From JAICLK01 sp035478715 (lineage in GTDB: Bacteria; Patescibacteriota; Saccharimonadia; Saccharimonadales; UBA4665), in assembly GCA_035478715.1 (NCBI GenBank), contig DATIJK010000041.1, forward strand, positions 3,846 to 67,845: 64,000 nt of DNA, in the 5' to 3' direction. A program made the position numbers and the translations under genes. The first letter of the stretch is position 1. Each line of letters opens with the position of its first letter. Positions 34,385 through 42,761 of the stretch are shown one piece after another. The notes beneath the pieces were generated by a model that was given only the letters and a program-made list of their open reading frames with translations, searched no databases and was not told where the DNA came from.

Positions 34385-34585
34385 ATGGCAGACATACTCG
34401 CGTATTGCGCGCACTGTAAACATACGCTTCCAACTGGATTCGCATTTGATAATGCAACAAACATTCAAATGTATGGTAATACATCATCGTGCCCAAATTG
34501 CGGTTTTCAACGCATGATACCGGACGGTATTTATAATGTAATCAATGGCATTGTAAGCTACACACCGTCTAGTGCCACATATTGA
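34385..34585 (+). CDS. Small zinc-ribbon protein
   Basis: 66 residues. Two Cys-x-x-Cys knuckles (YCAHCKHTLP at 8-11 and SSCPNCGFQRM near 36-39) form a rubredoxin-like zinc ribbon; the C-terminus is IYNVINGIVSYTPSSATY. No RBS is evident. It lies between two hairpin terminators, so it is an independent small gene. Possible roles include RNA or protein contact; nothing nearby decides. Confidence 0.7.
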   Translation: MADILAYCAHCKHTLPTGFAFDNATNIQMYGNTSSCPNCGFQRMIPDGIYNVINGIVSYTPSSATY

Positions 34586-34617
34586 AATTTTCGGACACTA
34601 CACCAGGTCTGAAATCC

Positions 34618-34652
34618 AAAATAAGCCATAACAAAATATGGCTTATTTTTTT
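34618..34652. terminator. Bidirectional intrinsic terminator
   Basis: AAAATAAGCCATA pairs with TATGGCTTATTTTTTT around a short A-rich loop. It serves the zinc-ribbon gene on plus and, with A-runs on the other side, could also serve the DUF3152 gene on minus. Confidence 0.85.
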
Positions 34653-34677
34653 CAACTTATTTCATTAGTTAGCTTGT

Positions 34678-36138
34678 TTACTGCAAGTTGGTAATGCTCG
34701 AGGTAGCGCCGGCGCCTATCATTTTGTTCAATTGGGTGAATTCTGTTGCTAAGGGCCAGATGTTGAATATGCAGCCTTTTAGATTGACTGATTGCTGCAT
34801 CATGACTGGGGCTTTTTGGCCCGTGCCGGGGCAGGTGGGGTTGTCGCGGAAGCCGAGACGATGGCCCGTTTCGTGGTCGATCATCAGCGTGCGGTAATCG
34901 TCCAAGCTACCGCCGGTTTTGTTCCAGGGCGGTGTTGCATTCGCCCACCGGTCGTAATTTAAAACCACGTTTGTACCGACTTGGCAATTATAGAAATCGT
35001 CGCAAATCGATCCGAATGTACCCATTAAATTGGCAGCAGACAGCCAAACAGTATATTGGCACCCTGACGCGACATGTTTGAACGCTATCGTGCCGCTATC
35101 ATTCCAGCCACGCGGATCATTATATACGGCCGCAAGTTTACCGTTCAGACTCGCCAGCCGGTTCGCATTAACCCCCGTAACATTGGTGCAATATGATCTG
35201 ATAAATGTATTCGCCGTTTGCGGCACGATAACCATCGACTGCGAACGGCTATTTGTCAGCGCATACATCGTTGCGGTTGCAATATCTGAAGGGTTTGCAA
35301 CTATCACGCCATGTTTCTTGCCGACACTATTAACGTATGCGGTAATTTTTGCCATTGACGGTACCATGCCCTGGCCGCTTTGGACATACCAGCTGCCAAT
35401 GTCTGTTTTGCTGGGGATCGTTTTTTGACCATGGTAATCGTACGCCAACTGAATGTTTAGTTTCTGCTGCAGCTGCTGCAAAGAACCCGTTAAGTCGGCT
35501 CCGGTTTTCGTTACGGCAATCGCCGTCGTGGGCACTGTAATCGTTGTTTTGCCGCCTTGGATAGAAGAGGTCACTGTGCCTAGAAGCCTGTCGGTATTTA
35601 CCTTGTGACCTCCGTGTGCGGGGGCGATATCGAAATCAGCGCCGTTAAAAACGATATATTTATCGCTCGCAGGATAATAAAAACTTGTTTCTATCGTTTT
35701 GGATGACGTAGTGAATTGCGCTTCATCGATGTGCAGACTCAAAGCAACATGGTGCACGGAAATTAGACTGATTACTGGCACCCAGCGGATCCATGATTGG
35801 ACATTTTGCAAACTTGCATCCTTGTCGACGCTAATGCCAAGTTTCGCCGGGGTCGTGTTGTATGTTTTGTCATCTTTTTTCAGGACTACCGCAGCGGGCA
35901 GTATTTTTTCTGATGGTGTATTTTTAAGCAAGACTTTATCCATACCGCCTATTGGATATTGTCCCAAATAGTAATGCGGCAGCACTTTCGAATGATACGT
36001 TATTGCCATTAAAATGTTTGCAAATACGAAAACGCCAAGTGCGATCAGCAAAATCTTCCGTTTTTTATCGGCTGCGGCAGATTTCTGCTTGCCCGGCTGA
36101 GCAGCTTTTTGTAAATCAAAACTTCTCTTATCTATCAT
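34678..36138 (-). CDS. Anchored DUF3152-domain protein, putative zinc metalloprotease
   Basis: 486 residues. One N-terminal helix (about 28-48) anchors it with the rest outside. Residues 60-230 hold repeat-like beta segments that recall the VanW/YoaR peptidoglycan-binding region. The C-terminal DUF3152 domain (about 270-486) has the zinc signature IDHETGHRLGFRDNP and PGTGQKAPVMMQQSVNLKGC, then FNIWPLATE, as in actinobacterial members, with Asp where many have a third His. It is beside the D,D-carboxypeptidase, same strand, so both probably act on the wall. Confidence 0.82.
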   Translation of the reverse strand: MIDKRSFDLQKAAQPGKQKSAAADKKRKILLIALGVFVFANILMAITYHSKVLPHYYLGQYPIGGMDKVLLKNTPSEKILPAAVVLKKDDKTYNTTPAKLGISVDKDASLQNVQSWIRWVPVISLISVHHVALSLHIDEAQFTTSSKTIETSFYYPASDKYIVFNGADFDIAPAHGGHKVNTDRLLGTVTSSIQGGKTTITVPTTAIAVTKTGADLTGSLQQLQQKLNIQLAYDYHGQKTIPSKTDIGSWYVQSGQGMVPSMAKITAYVNSVGKKHGVIVANPSDIATATMYALTNSRSQSMVIVPQTANTFIRSYCTNVTGVNANRLASLNGKLAAVYNDPRGWNDSGTIAFKHVASGCQYTVWLSAANLMGTFGSICDDFYNCQVGTNVVLNYDRWANATPPWNKTGGSLDDYRTLMIDHETGHRLGFRDNPTCPGTGQKAPVMMQQSVNLKGCIFNIWPLATEFTQLNKMIGAGATSSITNLQ

Positions 36139-36216
36139 AAGCGCTTACTATTCAATGTACCATGGGTACGACTGCTTCGTGAAGATTAAGTAGTATTGCA
36201 TGATTTTTGTTTACTT

Positions 36217-37416
36217 TCACAGATTACGGAATGCCCGCCATAAGACGCCAGGTTCAACGGTTGCGCGTTTCGTTATAACTGAAACTGATTGGCCTGGCAT
36301 CGCGTCAGTAGTGATTTTGCCGACAACCACGCCTTTTTCAGATGGAGCTTGCAATTGTTTGAACGATATATGCGGCGTTATATTTCGGCCGCGCCATGCC
36401 ATCAGATCCAAAGATTTTGTAGCGACAGCATCAACGGGAACATCCCATGGTACATCATAATGTCCGACGACCTGTCCATTATGAATTACTGTTGTCTGCT
36501 TAAAATTATTTTGGGCTGCGTGTATCAATGGAAAAACGTCATTCATCGCTTTTGAAAGTAATTTGGCTCCCATGATTACGCCCACGATCGTGACCGTCTG
36601 GCCGTTGGGGTACGTTTTTGGCTCAGAATATAAAATTGCGCCGCCATCTTGGTCGGTGCTACCGGTTTTTATCCCGTTGAACTGGTCATAATTCAAAAGC
36701 CAGTTTACGTTATGTATGACTCCGGCAACTGGAATTTTTGCAGTTTTTTCACTGACAATTTTAGCAAGCGCAGGGTTTTGTAATGCTTGAATGCCAAGCT
36801 TAACCAAGTCGCTTGCTGTTGATACTGTTTTCGGCGAAAATCCGCTCGCGTCCGCGAAATGCGTGTCCGACATGCCAAGTTTTTCAGCTTGTTTATTAGC
36901 ATACGCAGTATAATTTTGTTCGCTGCCGAATGCCCAGTCGGCCAGTGAACTCGCCATATTGTTGGCAGATGGCAGCATCATTGCTTCTAGCGCTTGGTAT
37001 TCGGTAATTTTCTCCCCGTTTGAAACCGGAACGATCGAACCGCCCACATCGAAATATTTATCATAATATCCGACATCAGCTTTTGTCAGCGTAATCGTCG
37101 GACCGGTTTCGCCTGGAGATAGCGGGTTTTTCTGCAGGACTGTCAACGCTGTCATGGTTTTGGCAACGCTTGCGGTAGGGATCGGTTTATCGGATCCGTG
37201 TGAAGCTAATACGCCGTATCCGACCGCTCCAATCGCTGATGCGCCGTAATTCGGCCAGGGCAAATCGGCTGCGCTTCGCTGTTGAGATTTATTCAGTGAT
37301 GACTGCGCGGCCAATGCCGGCACCGGCATCCTGTACGAATAATATCCATATAACACGATAAAAACGACGAGTAGAATCGCCAGAATTCCTCCTATGTGCC
37401 GTTTGCGCCTTTGCAT
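36217..37416 (-). CDS. D-alanyl-D-alanine carboxypeptidase (S11, PBP5-like)
   Basis: 399 residues from ATG 37416, exactly six nt after TATAAT on the minus strand; the ATG at 37425 overlaps that hexamer. An N-terminal helix (8-26) exports it. Penicillin-binding motifs are intact: SxxK in TASVAKTMTALTVLQ (Ser near 83), SxN in LPSANNMASSLADWAFGS and KTG in FNGIKTGSTDQDGGAILYS. It trims the terminal D-Ala from stem peptides. A C-terminal beta domain follows (from about 290). There is no C-terminal amphipathic anchor, so attachment is by the N-terminal helix. Confidence 0.94.
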   Translation of the reverse strand: MQRRKRHIGGILAILLVVFIVLYGYYSYRMPVPALAAQSSLNKSQQRSAADLPWPNYGASAIGAVGYGVLASHGSDKPIPTASVAKTMTALTVLQKNPLSPGETGPTITLTKADVGYYDKYFDVGGSIVPVSNGEKITEYQALEAMMLPSANNMASSLADWAFGSEQNYTAYANKQAEKLGMSDTHFADASGFSPKTVSTASDLVKLGIQALQNPALAKIVSEKTAKIPVAGVIHNVNWLLNYDQFNGIKTGSTDQDGGAILYSEPKTYPNGQTVTIVGVIMGAKLLSKAMNDVFPLIHAAQNNFKQTTVIHNGQVVGHYDVPWDVPVDAVATKSLDLMAWRGRNITPHISFKQLQAPSEKGVVVGKITTDAMPGQSVSVITKRATVEPGVLWRAFRNL

Positions 37417-37496
37417 ATGTACCATTATAAGTACAGCCGGCGATAATTACTGGAGCCAGGCTGGAGATTTATTGTATGTAGAACGCCCGTCTGTTG

Positions 37497-37523
37497 TATA
37501 ATTAAGTAAACATATAAGGAGTA
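37497..37523 (+). promoter_or_regulatory. Promoter and RBS of lemA-htpX
   Basis: TATAAT (37497-37502) preceded by a poorly placed TTGTAT (19 nt spacer); AAGGAG at about 37517-37522, four nt or so before ATG 37527. Confidence 0.65.
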
Positions 37524-37526
37524 AAC

Positions 37527-38090
37527 ATGGTACTAATCATTATCATCGTCGTGCTAGTCCTGCTTGGGGTAGTCGTCGCCGCGATGTACAACGGTCTGGT
37601 GCGGCTCAATCAGCAATCTGACGAAGCATGGAGCGATATCACCGTCCAGCTAAAGCGCCGGTATGATCTGATCCCTAATCTGGTCAACACGGTCAAAGGT
37701 TATGCGACACACGAAAAAACTGTTTTTGAAGACGTTACTAAAGCCCGTACAGAAGCCATGGGCGCGCAAGGACCTGCAGAAACCGCTAAAGCAGAAAATG
37801 CATTTTCACAGACTTTGAAAAGCCTGTTCGCAGTCGCAGAAAACTACCCGCAACTCAAAGCCAACGAAAATTTCCAACAGCTACAAGACCAGTTGACAGA
37901 CACCGAAGACAAGATCATGGCTTCCCGCCGCTTCTACAATGGCGTCGTCCGCGATTTCAATACCAAACGAAAGACATTACCGACAAGCATCTTTGCCAGC
38001 TTGCTTGGCTTCAAAAAAGACAAAGAATTCTTTGAATTAGACGCGGCAGAAGCAGCTGCAGCTGAAAAACCTGTCGAAGTTAAATTTTAA
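37527..38090 (+). CDS. lemA: LemA family protein
   Basis: 187 residues. N-terminal membrane helix (2-22), then the all-helical LemA domain with the family signatures QQSDEAWSDITVQLKRRYDL, IPNLVNTVKGYATHE, YPQLKANENFQQLQDQLTDT and ASRRFYNGVVRDFN. Most of the chain is expected outside or peripheral to the membrane. LemA is commonly next to HtpX, as here (gap 17 nt), and is thought to assist membrane protein quality control, although its biochemical role is unknown. AAGGAG lies four nt before the start. Confidence 0.95.
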   Translation: MVLIIIIVVLVLLGVVVAAMYNGLVRLNQQSDEAWSDITVQLKRRYDLIPNLVNTVKGYATHEKTVFEDVTKARTEAMGAQGPAETAKAENAFSQTLKSLFAVAENYPQLKANENFQQLQDQLTDTEDKIMASRRFYNGVVRDFNTKRKTLPTSIFASLLGFKKDKEFFELDAAEAAAAEKPVEVKF

Positions 38091-38107
38091 ATTGATAGAA
38101 GGTCGCA

Positions 38108-38983
38108 ATGTATAGTGAGATTGCCGCTAACAAGCGCAGGACTTTTTTGATTTTTGTCGTTTTCCTATTATTCGTTGGAGCGCTTGCGTGGTTGTTTGGT
38201 CAATTTACCGGTAGTCAGGGTTTAACCTATGGGATTCTGATTGGCGGCGCGATTTACGCGATTATAATGTATTACTCCGGCAGCCGGTTGAGTTTATCGG
38301 TTAATGGTGCGAAACAGATCGAGAAAAAAGATAATCCAAGGTTGTGGCGAATCGTTGAAAATTTGGCGATAACTGACGGTTTGCCGATGCCAAAGGTATA
38401 TATCATGGATGATCCATCTCCGAATGCTTTCGCGACCGGTAGGAATCCAAAAACGTCTGCTGTCTGCGCAACAACTGGAATACTCGAAATCATGGATGAT
38501 AACGAGCTCCGTGGCGTTTTCGCGCACGAATTAGGCCATGTCAAAAATTATGATATTCGGGTCAGCATGATCGCATTTGCATTAGCAGCAGTCGTGTCAC
38601 TGATTGCCGATACGATATTGCGATACACCTGGTTCAGTAATGATGATGACAATAACAATAATCAGGTAGTAATGATATTGGCAATTGTTGCTGCAATAAT
38701 TGCACCTATCGTCGCAACGCTGATTCAGTTGTCAATATCCCGCAAACGGGAATATCTGGCAGATGCAACCGGTGCTCTGACAACGCGGTATCCCGAAGGA
38801 TTGATTAGTGCACTGGAAAAGTTGAAAACAGAAGGCAGGCCGCTGCGCAAACAAAATGCTTCTACATCGCACTTTTTCTTTTCGAATCCATTGAAGGGCC
38901 ACAGTGTTAGCAATCTGTTCAGCACCCACCCACCGCTAGACGAACGGATCAAACGGCTCCGCGAAATGGGATCGCACGCGTAA
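38108..38983 (+). CDS. htpX: Membrane zinc metalloprotease HtpX
   Basis: 291 residues, M48B family. Two N-terminal helices (13-30, 37-55), the zinc site FAHELGHVKNYD (HExxH, near residue 140), two further helices (about 155-175, 192-215) and the third ligand Glu in SRKREYLADATGALTTRYPE. C-terminal THPPLDERIKRLREM is typical. HtpX degrades misfolded membrane proteins at the cytoplasmic face. It forms an operon with lemA; an Asn/Asp run (NDDDNNNN) fills the loop between helices. Confidence 0.95.
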   Translation: MYSEIAANKRRTFLIFVVFLLFVGALAWLFGQFTGSQGLTYGILIGGAIYAIIMYYSGSRLSLSVNGAKQIEKKDNPRLWRIVENLAITDGLPMPKVYIMDDPSPNAFATGRNPKTSAVCATTGILEIMDDNELRGVFAHELGHVKNYDIRVSMIAFALAAVVSLIADTILRYTWFSNDDDNNNNQVVMILAIVAAIIAPIVATLIQLSISRKREYLADATGALTTRYPEGLISALEKLKTEGRPLRKQNASTSHFFFSNPLKGHSVSNLFSTHPPLDERIKRLREMGSHA

Positions 38984-38998
38984 CTGCCGATGGTTTGA

Positions 38999-39004
38999 TA
39001 GAAT
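38999..39004 (+). promoter_or_regulatory. Extended -10 close to the start of the gene at 39014
   Basis: TGA plus TAGAAT (38999-39004), nine nt before ATG 39014; no Shine-Dalgarno. Confidence 0.5.
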
Positions 39005-39013
39005 AAGAGCTAT

Positions 39014-40000
39014 ATGGCGAGGGCTAAAAATAAAGTCGCACACAAAAAAGCGGCGAGATCGAAAGTTTCTAAAGGTAAGCATGATCCTGTATCAGCTCCG
39101 TCTGACACCGTGAAGGCTCAAGCAAAACAAGATAATCAAAAGGTATCATCAGAGCAATCTGCCGCAAATGTTTCGAAAAATCAAATTGCTAGTGCGCCAA
39201 AATTATTCATCCGTTCCGGCCGAGTGTTAATTAAAGATTGGAAATTGTTCTCGATAATCATGCTATTTTATGCGCTGGCGTACGCATTGTTAGTGGGCGG
39301 TTTATCAAGCAGCAGCTTGACTTCGCTAAAAGCGGCTTTGGTTTCAGGCCATTTTGACAATTGGTCGACCAGCCGGTCTTTGTATACGACACTGCTAAGC
39401 GCCGGTAATAACGGCGTCACAGCCGCAGGCGCGTTCGAGACCATATTGCTAATTTTTATAAGCCTGATACTAATCTGGGCACTCCGGCAGCGCATGGCTG
39501 GGCATGAAATTCGCGCACGCGATGCCTTTTACAAAGGTACCTATCCGTTCGTACCGTTCATACTAGTGCTTTTAGTGATTGGTCTCCAATTATTGCCGCT
39601 GGTATTAGGAGGCGGAATATTTGGGGCAGTGGTGCTCGGGGGAATCGCAAAAGGCTTTTTAGAAATTGCCGCTGCAACGGTGCTTAGTATTGTATTGATA
39701 GGCTTGAGCTTGTATTGGGTCTGCTCATCGTTGATGGCTTTGTACATCGTCACACTGCCGGATTTGACACCCGTCGATTCACTCAGAAGCGCTAAAAAAC
39801 TCGTGCACAAGCGCAGGTTACCTGTAATACGTAAAATTTTATTTTTACCCTTGGTAGTCATTGTTGCGAGCTTTGTTTTGTTACTGCCGATGGCGCGCTA
39901 TGCGACACCGATCGCTGTTGCGGCATTCTTCGTCTTTACAATGGTGGCAATTTCTATGATCCACAGTTATATGTATGGTTTGTATAGGGAACTATTGTGA
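39014..40000 (+). CDS. Polytopic membrane protein of unknown function
   Basis: 328 residues. A hydrophilic Lys/Ala/Ser-rich N-terminus of about 65 residues (NKVAHKKAARSKVSKGKHDP) precedes six hydrophobic helices (about 75-95, 140-160, 178-205, 215-245, 275-295, 300-320). A cytoplasmic-looking loop reads PDLTPVDSLRSAKKLVHKRR, a pattern seen in glycerophosphoryl-type or DUF975-like membrane domains where duplicated helices flank S-x-R-x-S-x-x-L. I cannot assign a family. It is predicted leaderless from TAGAAT nine nt upstream. Confidence 0.75.
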   Translation: MARAKNKVAHKKAARSKVSKGKHDPVSAPSDTVKAQAKQDNQKVSSEQSAANVSKNQIASAPKLFIRSGRVLIKDWKLFSIIMLFYALAYALLVGGLSSSSLTSLKAALVSGHFDNWSTSRSLYTTLLSAGNNGVTAAGAFETILLIFISLILIWALRQRMAGHEIRARDAFYKGTYPFVPFILVLLVIGLQLLPLVLGGGIFGAVVLGGIAKGFLEIAAATVLSIVLIGLSLYWVCSSLMALYIVTLPDLTPVDSLRSAKKLVHKRRLPVIRKILFLPLVVIVASFVLLLPMARYATPIAVAAFFVFTMVAISMIHSYMYGLYRELL

Positions 40001-40010
40001 ACAAACTATT

Positions 40011-40171
40011 GAACTCATTGCAAAACTCCATTCCGGCCAAAAACCCACCTCGCCGGCTGCAAACCATACCAGCCATCCTCAACGTAATCTTTATTACGCC
40101 TGCGGTGTCAGGCATGGTTTTCGCTCGGCGAGCTGCATTTTTGACTCGAAAGCGAGTTTTGTAATGAGTTC
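40011..40171. repeat. 161-nt imperfect palindrome spanning the ligA start codon
   Basis: GAACTCATTGCAAAACTC (40011-40028) is complementary to GAGTTTTGTAATGAGTTC (40154-40171) except for one G-T pair. Inside, CTCGCCG and AAACCAT (about 40049-40067) match ATGGTTTT and CGGCGAG (about 40118-40136), and small hairpins GTAAT/ATTAC and ACTCG/CGAGT also form. The ligA ATG (40164-40166) lies within the outer 3' arm. Confidence 0.75.
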
Positions 40172-42191
40172 ATCTAAAACCCAAGCGGAAGAGCGAATAG
40201 AGAAGCTTCGCATCCTGATAAGTGATTATCGATATCACTATCATGTATTGGATGAGTCTATCATGAGCGAGGCGGCGGCTGATTCGCTCAAACATGAACT
40301 CACGGAACTCGAAACGCAATTTCCCGATTTAATCACGCCGGACAGTCCATCGCAGCGTGTTGCGGGCGAACCGCTAAAGGGATTCAAGCAAGTCCGGCAT
40401 AGTACGCGGATGCTCAGTCTGAATGACGTATTCAACCGTGACGAAGTAGTAGCGTGGATTGAACGGATGCAGAAACTTGCGCCAGAAGCAAAGCCGGAAT
40501 TTTTCATCGATCTTAAACTGGACGGTTTTGCTTGCTCATTGATTTACCAGGACGGTAAATTCGTCCAGGCAGTAACACGCGGCGACAGTTTTGTCGGCGA
40601 AGACGTGACTATGAACGTCCGTACGATGGAAAGCGTGCCGCTTGAACTGCGGCCAAATAAAAAATACTCAGAATTTTTGAAAGGCCGGACAGAAATACGC
40701 GGCGAAGTCATAGTGTACAAAAAAGATTTCGAAGCGTTGAATAAAGCCCGTGAAGCCGAAGGTAAACCGGTTTTCGCAAACCCGCGGAATTTCGGAGCAG
40801 GCAGCATCCGGCAATTGGATCCAAAGCTGGCTGCCGAGCGGCCACTCAGGTTCCGCGCTTGGGATTTATTGCGCGACGACCCATCAGAAGTGCCGACAAA
40901 TGAATTCGCTTATGATGCGATCATGCATTTAGGAATCGCATCTGGCAGTCAGTACAAAGTTCTGAAAGATGTCGATGCAATCATGAAATTTGCCGACGAA
41001 TGGGAGCAAAAACGCCATAAATTGCCTTATAACACCGATGGGTTAGTAATCAAAATTAATGATAGGAATTTGTACGCTCAATTGGGGGTGGTGGGCAAGG
41101 CGCCACGGGCAGCTGTCGCATATAAATATGCTGCTGAAGAAGCTACGACTGTTGTCAGGGATATCGTAATAAGCATTGGACGCACAGGCGCAGCAACGCC
41201 AGTGGCCGTTTTTGAGCCGGTACAGGTCGCGGGTACAACCGTCCAACATGCCAGTTTGCACAATGCTGATGAAATCGCCCGAAAAGATATCCGTGTGGGC
41301 GATACGGTCATTATTTTCAAAGCTGGCGATATCATCCCGCAAGTATCGCGCGTACTTGCTGAGCTACGTCCAAAATCTGCCAAAAAATTCGATATGGATG
41401 CGGAACTAAAAAGGCAGTACCCGGAACTAGAATTCGTGCGTCCCGAAGGCGAAGCCGTTTTCCGAGTAAAAGGCGCGACCGGCAAATTATTGTTAAAAGG
41501 CGCGTTGATCCATTTCGCATCGAAAGGGGCGCTAGATATCGATACGCTCGGTGAAAAGAATGTTGCCGCGCTTGTTGATGCAAAATTGGTGCACGACATG
41601 GCTGATATTTACGGTCTAAAAAAAGACCAGGTCTTAGAACTAGAACGGTTCGCTGAAGTGTCCGCACAGAAGCTGATAGACGGCATACAGGCAACGAAAT
41701 CGCCCGAGTTACCGCGCTTTATCTACGGGCTTGGGATACGCCATGCCGGTTCGCAGACGGCCATTGATCTTGCAGAGCATTTCGGTTCGCTGGAAAAATT
41801 GAGCAAAGCCACGATGGATGAATTGCTCCAGGTCGACGGCATCGGCGAAACAGTGGCAGAGTCGATCCTGGCCTGGTTCGCAGACGAAGACAATCAGAAA
41901 ATGCTGGAAAAATTCGAGAAATTCGGCGTTAACCCCCACTACGAGTCAAAGGCCCGCGGACCCCTTCACGGCAAAGCTTTCGTAATCACCGGCGGACTAG
42001 AACATGGCACCCGCGACGAATTCGCCAATAAGATCCGCGAACTCGGCGGTACATTCCAATCTAGTGTAGGTAAAGACACAAGCTATCTCGTGGTTGGCCA
42101 GAACGTCGGCGCCAGTAAACTCGCCAAAGCTGAAAAACTGGGAACCAAGCAGATTAGCGAACAAGACTTACTTTTGCTTTTGAAAAAATGA
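40164..42191 (+). CDS. ligA: NAD+-dependent DNA ligase LigA without the Cys4 zinc finger
   Basis: 675 residues from ATG 40164; an upstream in-frame extension would only translate the palindrome. Adenylation domain with catalytic Lys in FFIDLKLDGFACSLIYQDG and FANPRNFGAGSIRQLDP; OB fold IGRTGAATPVAVFEPVQVAG, HASLHNADEIARKDIRVGD; helix-hairpin-helix region LPRFIYGLGIRHAGSQTAID; BRCT domain LHGKAFVITGGLEHGTRDEF. The stretch between OB and HhH, where the zinc finger with four Cys should be, reads ELEFVRPEGEAVFRVKGATG and has no cysteine. It joins Okazaki fragments. It overlaps the next gene by four nt. Confidence 0.95.
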   Translation: MSSSKTQAEERIEKLRILISDYRYHYHVLDESIMSEAAADSLKHELTELETQFPDLITPDSPSQRVAGEPLKGFKQVRHSTRMLSLNDVFNRDEVVAWIERMQKLAPEAKPEFFIDLKLDGFACSLIYQDGKFVQAVTRGDSFVGEDVTMNVRTMESVPLELRPNKKYSEFLKGRTEIRGEVIVYKKDFEALNKAREAEGKPVFANPRNFGAGSIRQLDPKLAAERPLRFRAWDLLRDDPSEVPTNEFAYDAIMHLGIASGSQYKVLKDVDAIMKFADEWEQKRHKLPYNTDGLVIKINDRNLYAQLGVVGKAPRAAVAYKYAAEEATTVVRDIVISIGRTGAATPVAVFEPVQVAGTTVQHASLHNADEIARKDIRVGDTVIIFKAGDIIPQVSRVLAELRPKSAKKFDMDAELKRQYPELEFVRPEGEAVFRVKGATGKLLLKGALIHFASKGALDIDTLGEKNVAALVDAKLVHDMADIYGLKKDQVLELERFAEVSAQKLIDGIQATKSPELPRFIYGLGIRHAGSQTAIDLAEHFGSLEKLSKATMDELLQVDGIGETVAESILAWFADEDNQKMLEKFEKFGVNPHYESKARGPLHGKAFVITGGLEHGTRDEFANKIRELGGTFQSSVGKDTSYLVVGQNVGASKLAKAEKLGTKQISEQDLLLLLKK

Positions 42192-42751
42192 TAAGCCATG
42201 AGCTAATAAGCAGGCGAGTCAATCCTGCAATTTCGGAATATATTGTAAATCTCTGGGGTCGGATAAGTTATGTATGGAGTTATGACACGGCTTGCCCTAA
42301 ACCGGAATATCGTCCGATACCGCAGGATAGTTCATCGTCACTTGGCCAGTGCGGACCGGCAAATTACATGCTCGCGAGAGGACTATCGTATAGATTTCCT
42401 GAAACGAATCCCAGGATGGTGATTTATGGGAAGGTTAGACTTGCAATAGGCGGTGTTGCTATAAGAGACCACGGTTGGGCATTGTTTGATGCCGGTGCGC
42501 AAAATGTGGTCGGGGATGTTGCCCTTGGACAACTCGATATGCCCGGTCAGCGTAGTTGGGACATCGTTTGTGTCATGCCTGAATCTGAACTTGCGGAAAA
42601 AGGAGTTTATTTTGAGGGCGGAAGGGAGTACTCACTCGATGAATTATGGGAGCATTACAACACCGATCCATTGTGCCGAGAGTACGAATTTGCTGAGCGC
42701 ATATGGTTACTGGAACATCGGTTAGTTGAAGAGTTTTCCATTCCCGTATAA
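42188..42751 (+). CDS. Hypothetical protein with cysteine-peptidase-like Cys and His motifs
   Basis: 187 residues, ATGA overlap with ligA. The central motif SSSLGQCGPANYMLARGL (Cys near 57) resembles the GQCG start of papain-like or transglutaminase active sites, and IRDHGWALFDAGAQNVVGD (His near 95) could supply the His and Asp. The rest does not match anything I know. No export signal is present, so if it is an enzyme it works in the cytoplasm. Coupling to ligA may just reflect compactness. Function uncertain. Confidence 0.6.
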   Translation: MISHELISRRVNPAISEYIVNLWGRISYVWSYDTACPKPEYRPIPQDSSSSLGQCGPANYMLARGLSYRFPETNPRMVIYGKVRLAIGGVAIRDHGWALFDAGAQNVVGDVALGQLDMPGQRSWDIVCVMPESELAEKGVYFEGGREYSLDELWEHYNTDPLCREYEFAERIWLLEHRLVEEFSIPV

Positions 42752-42761
42752 CATAAAAGAT

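Noticed and set aside
39975..40163. 63-codon N-terminal extension of LigA
   Set aside because: It overlaps the previous gene and reads through the inverted repeat; known LigA N-termini align from ATG 40164.
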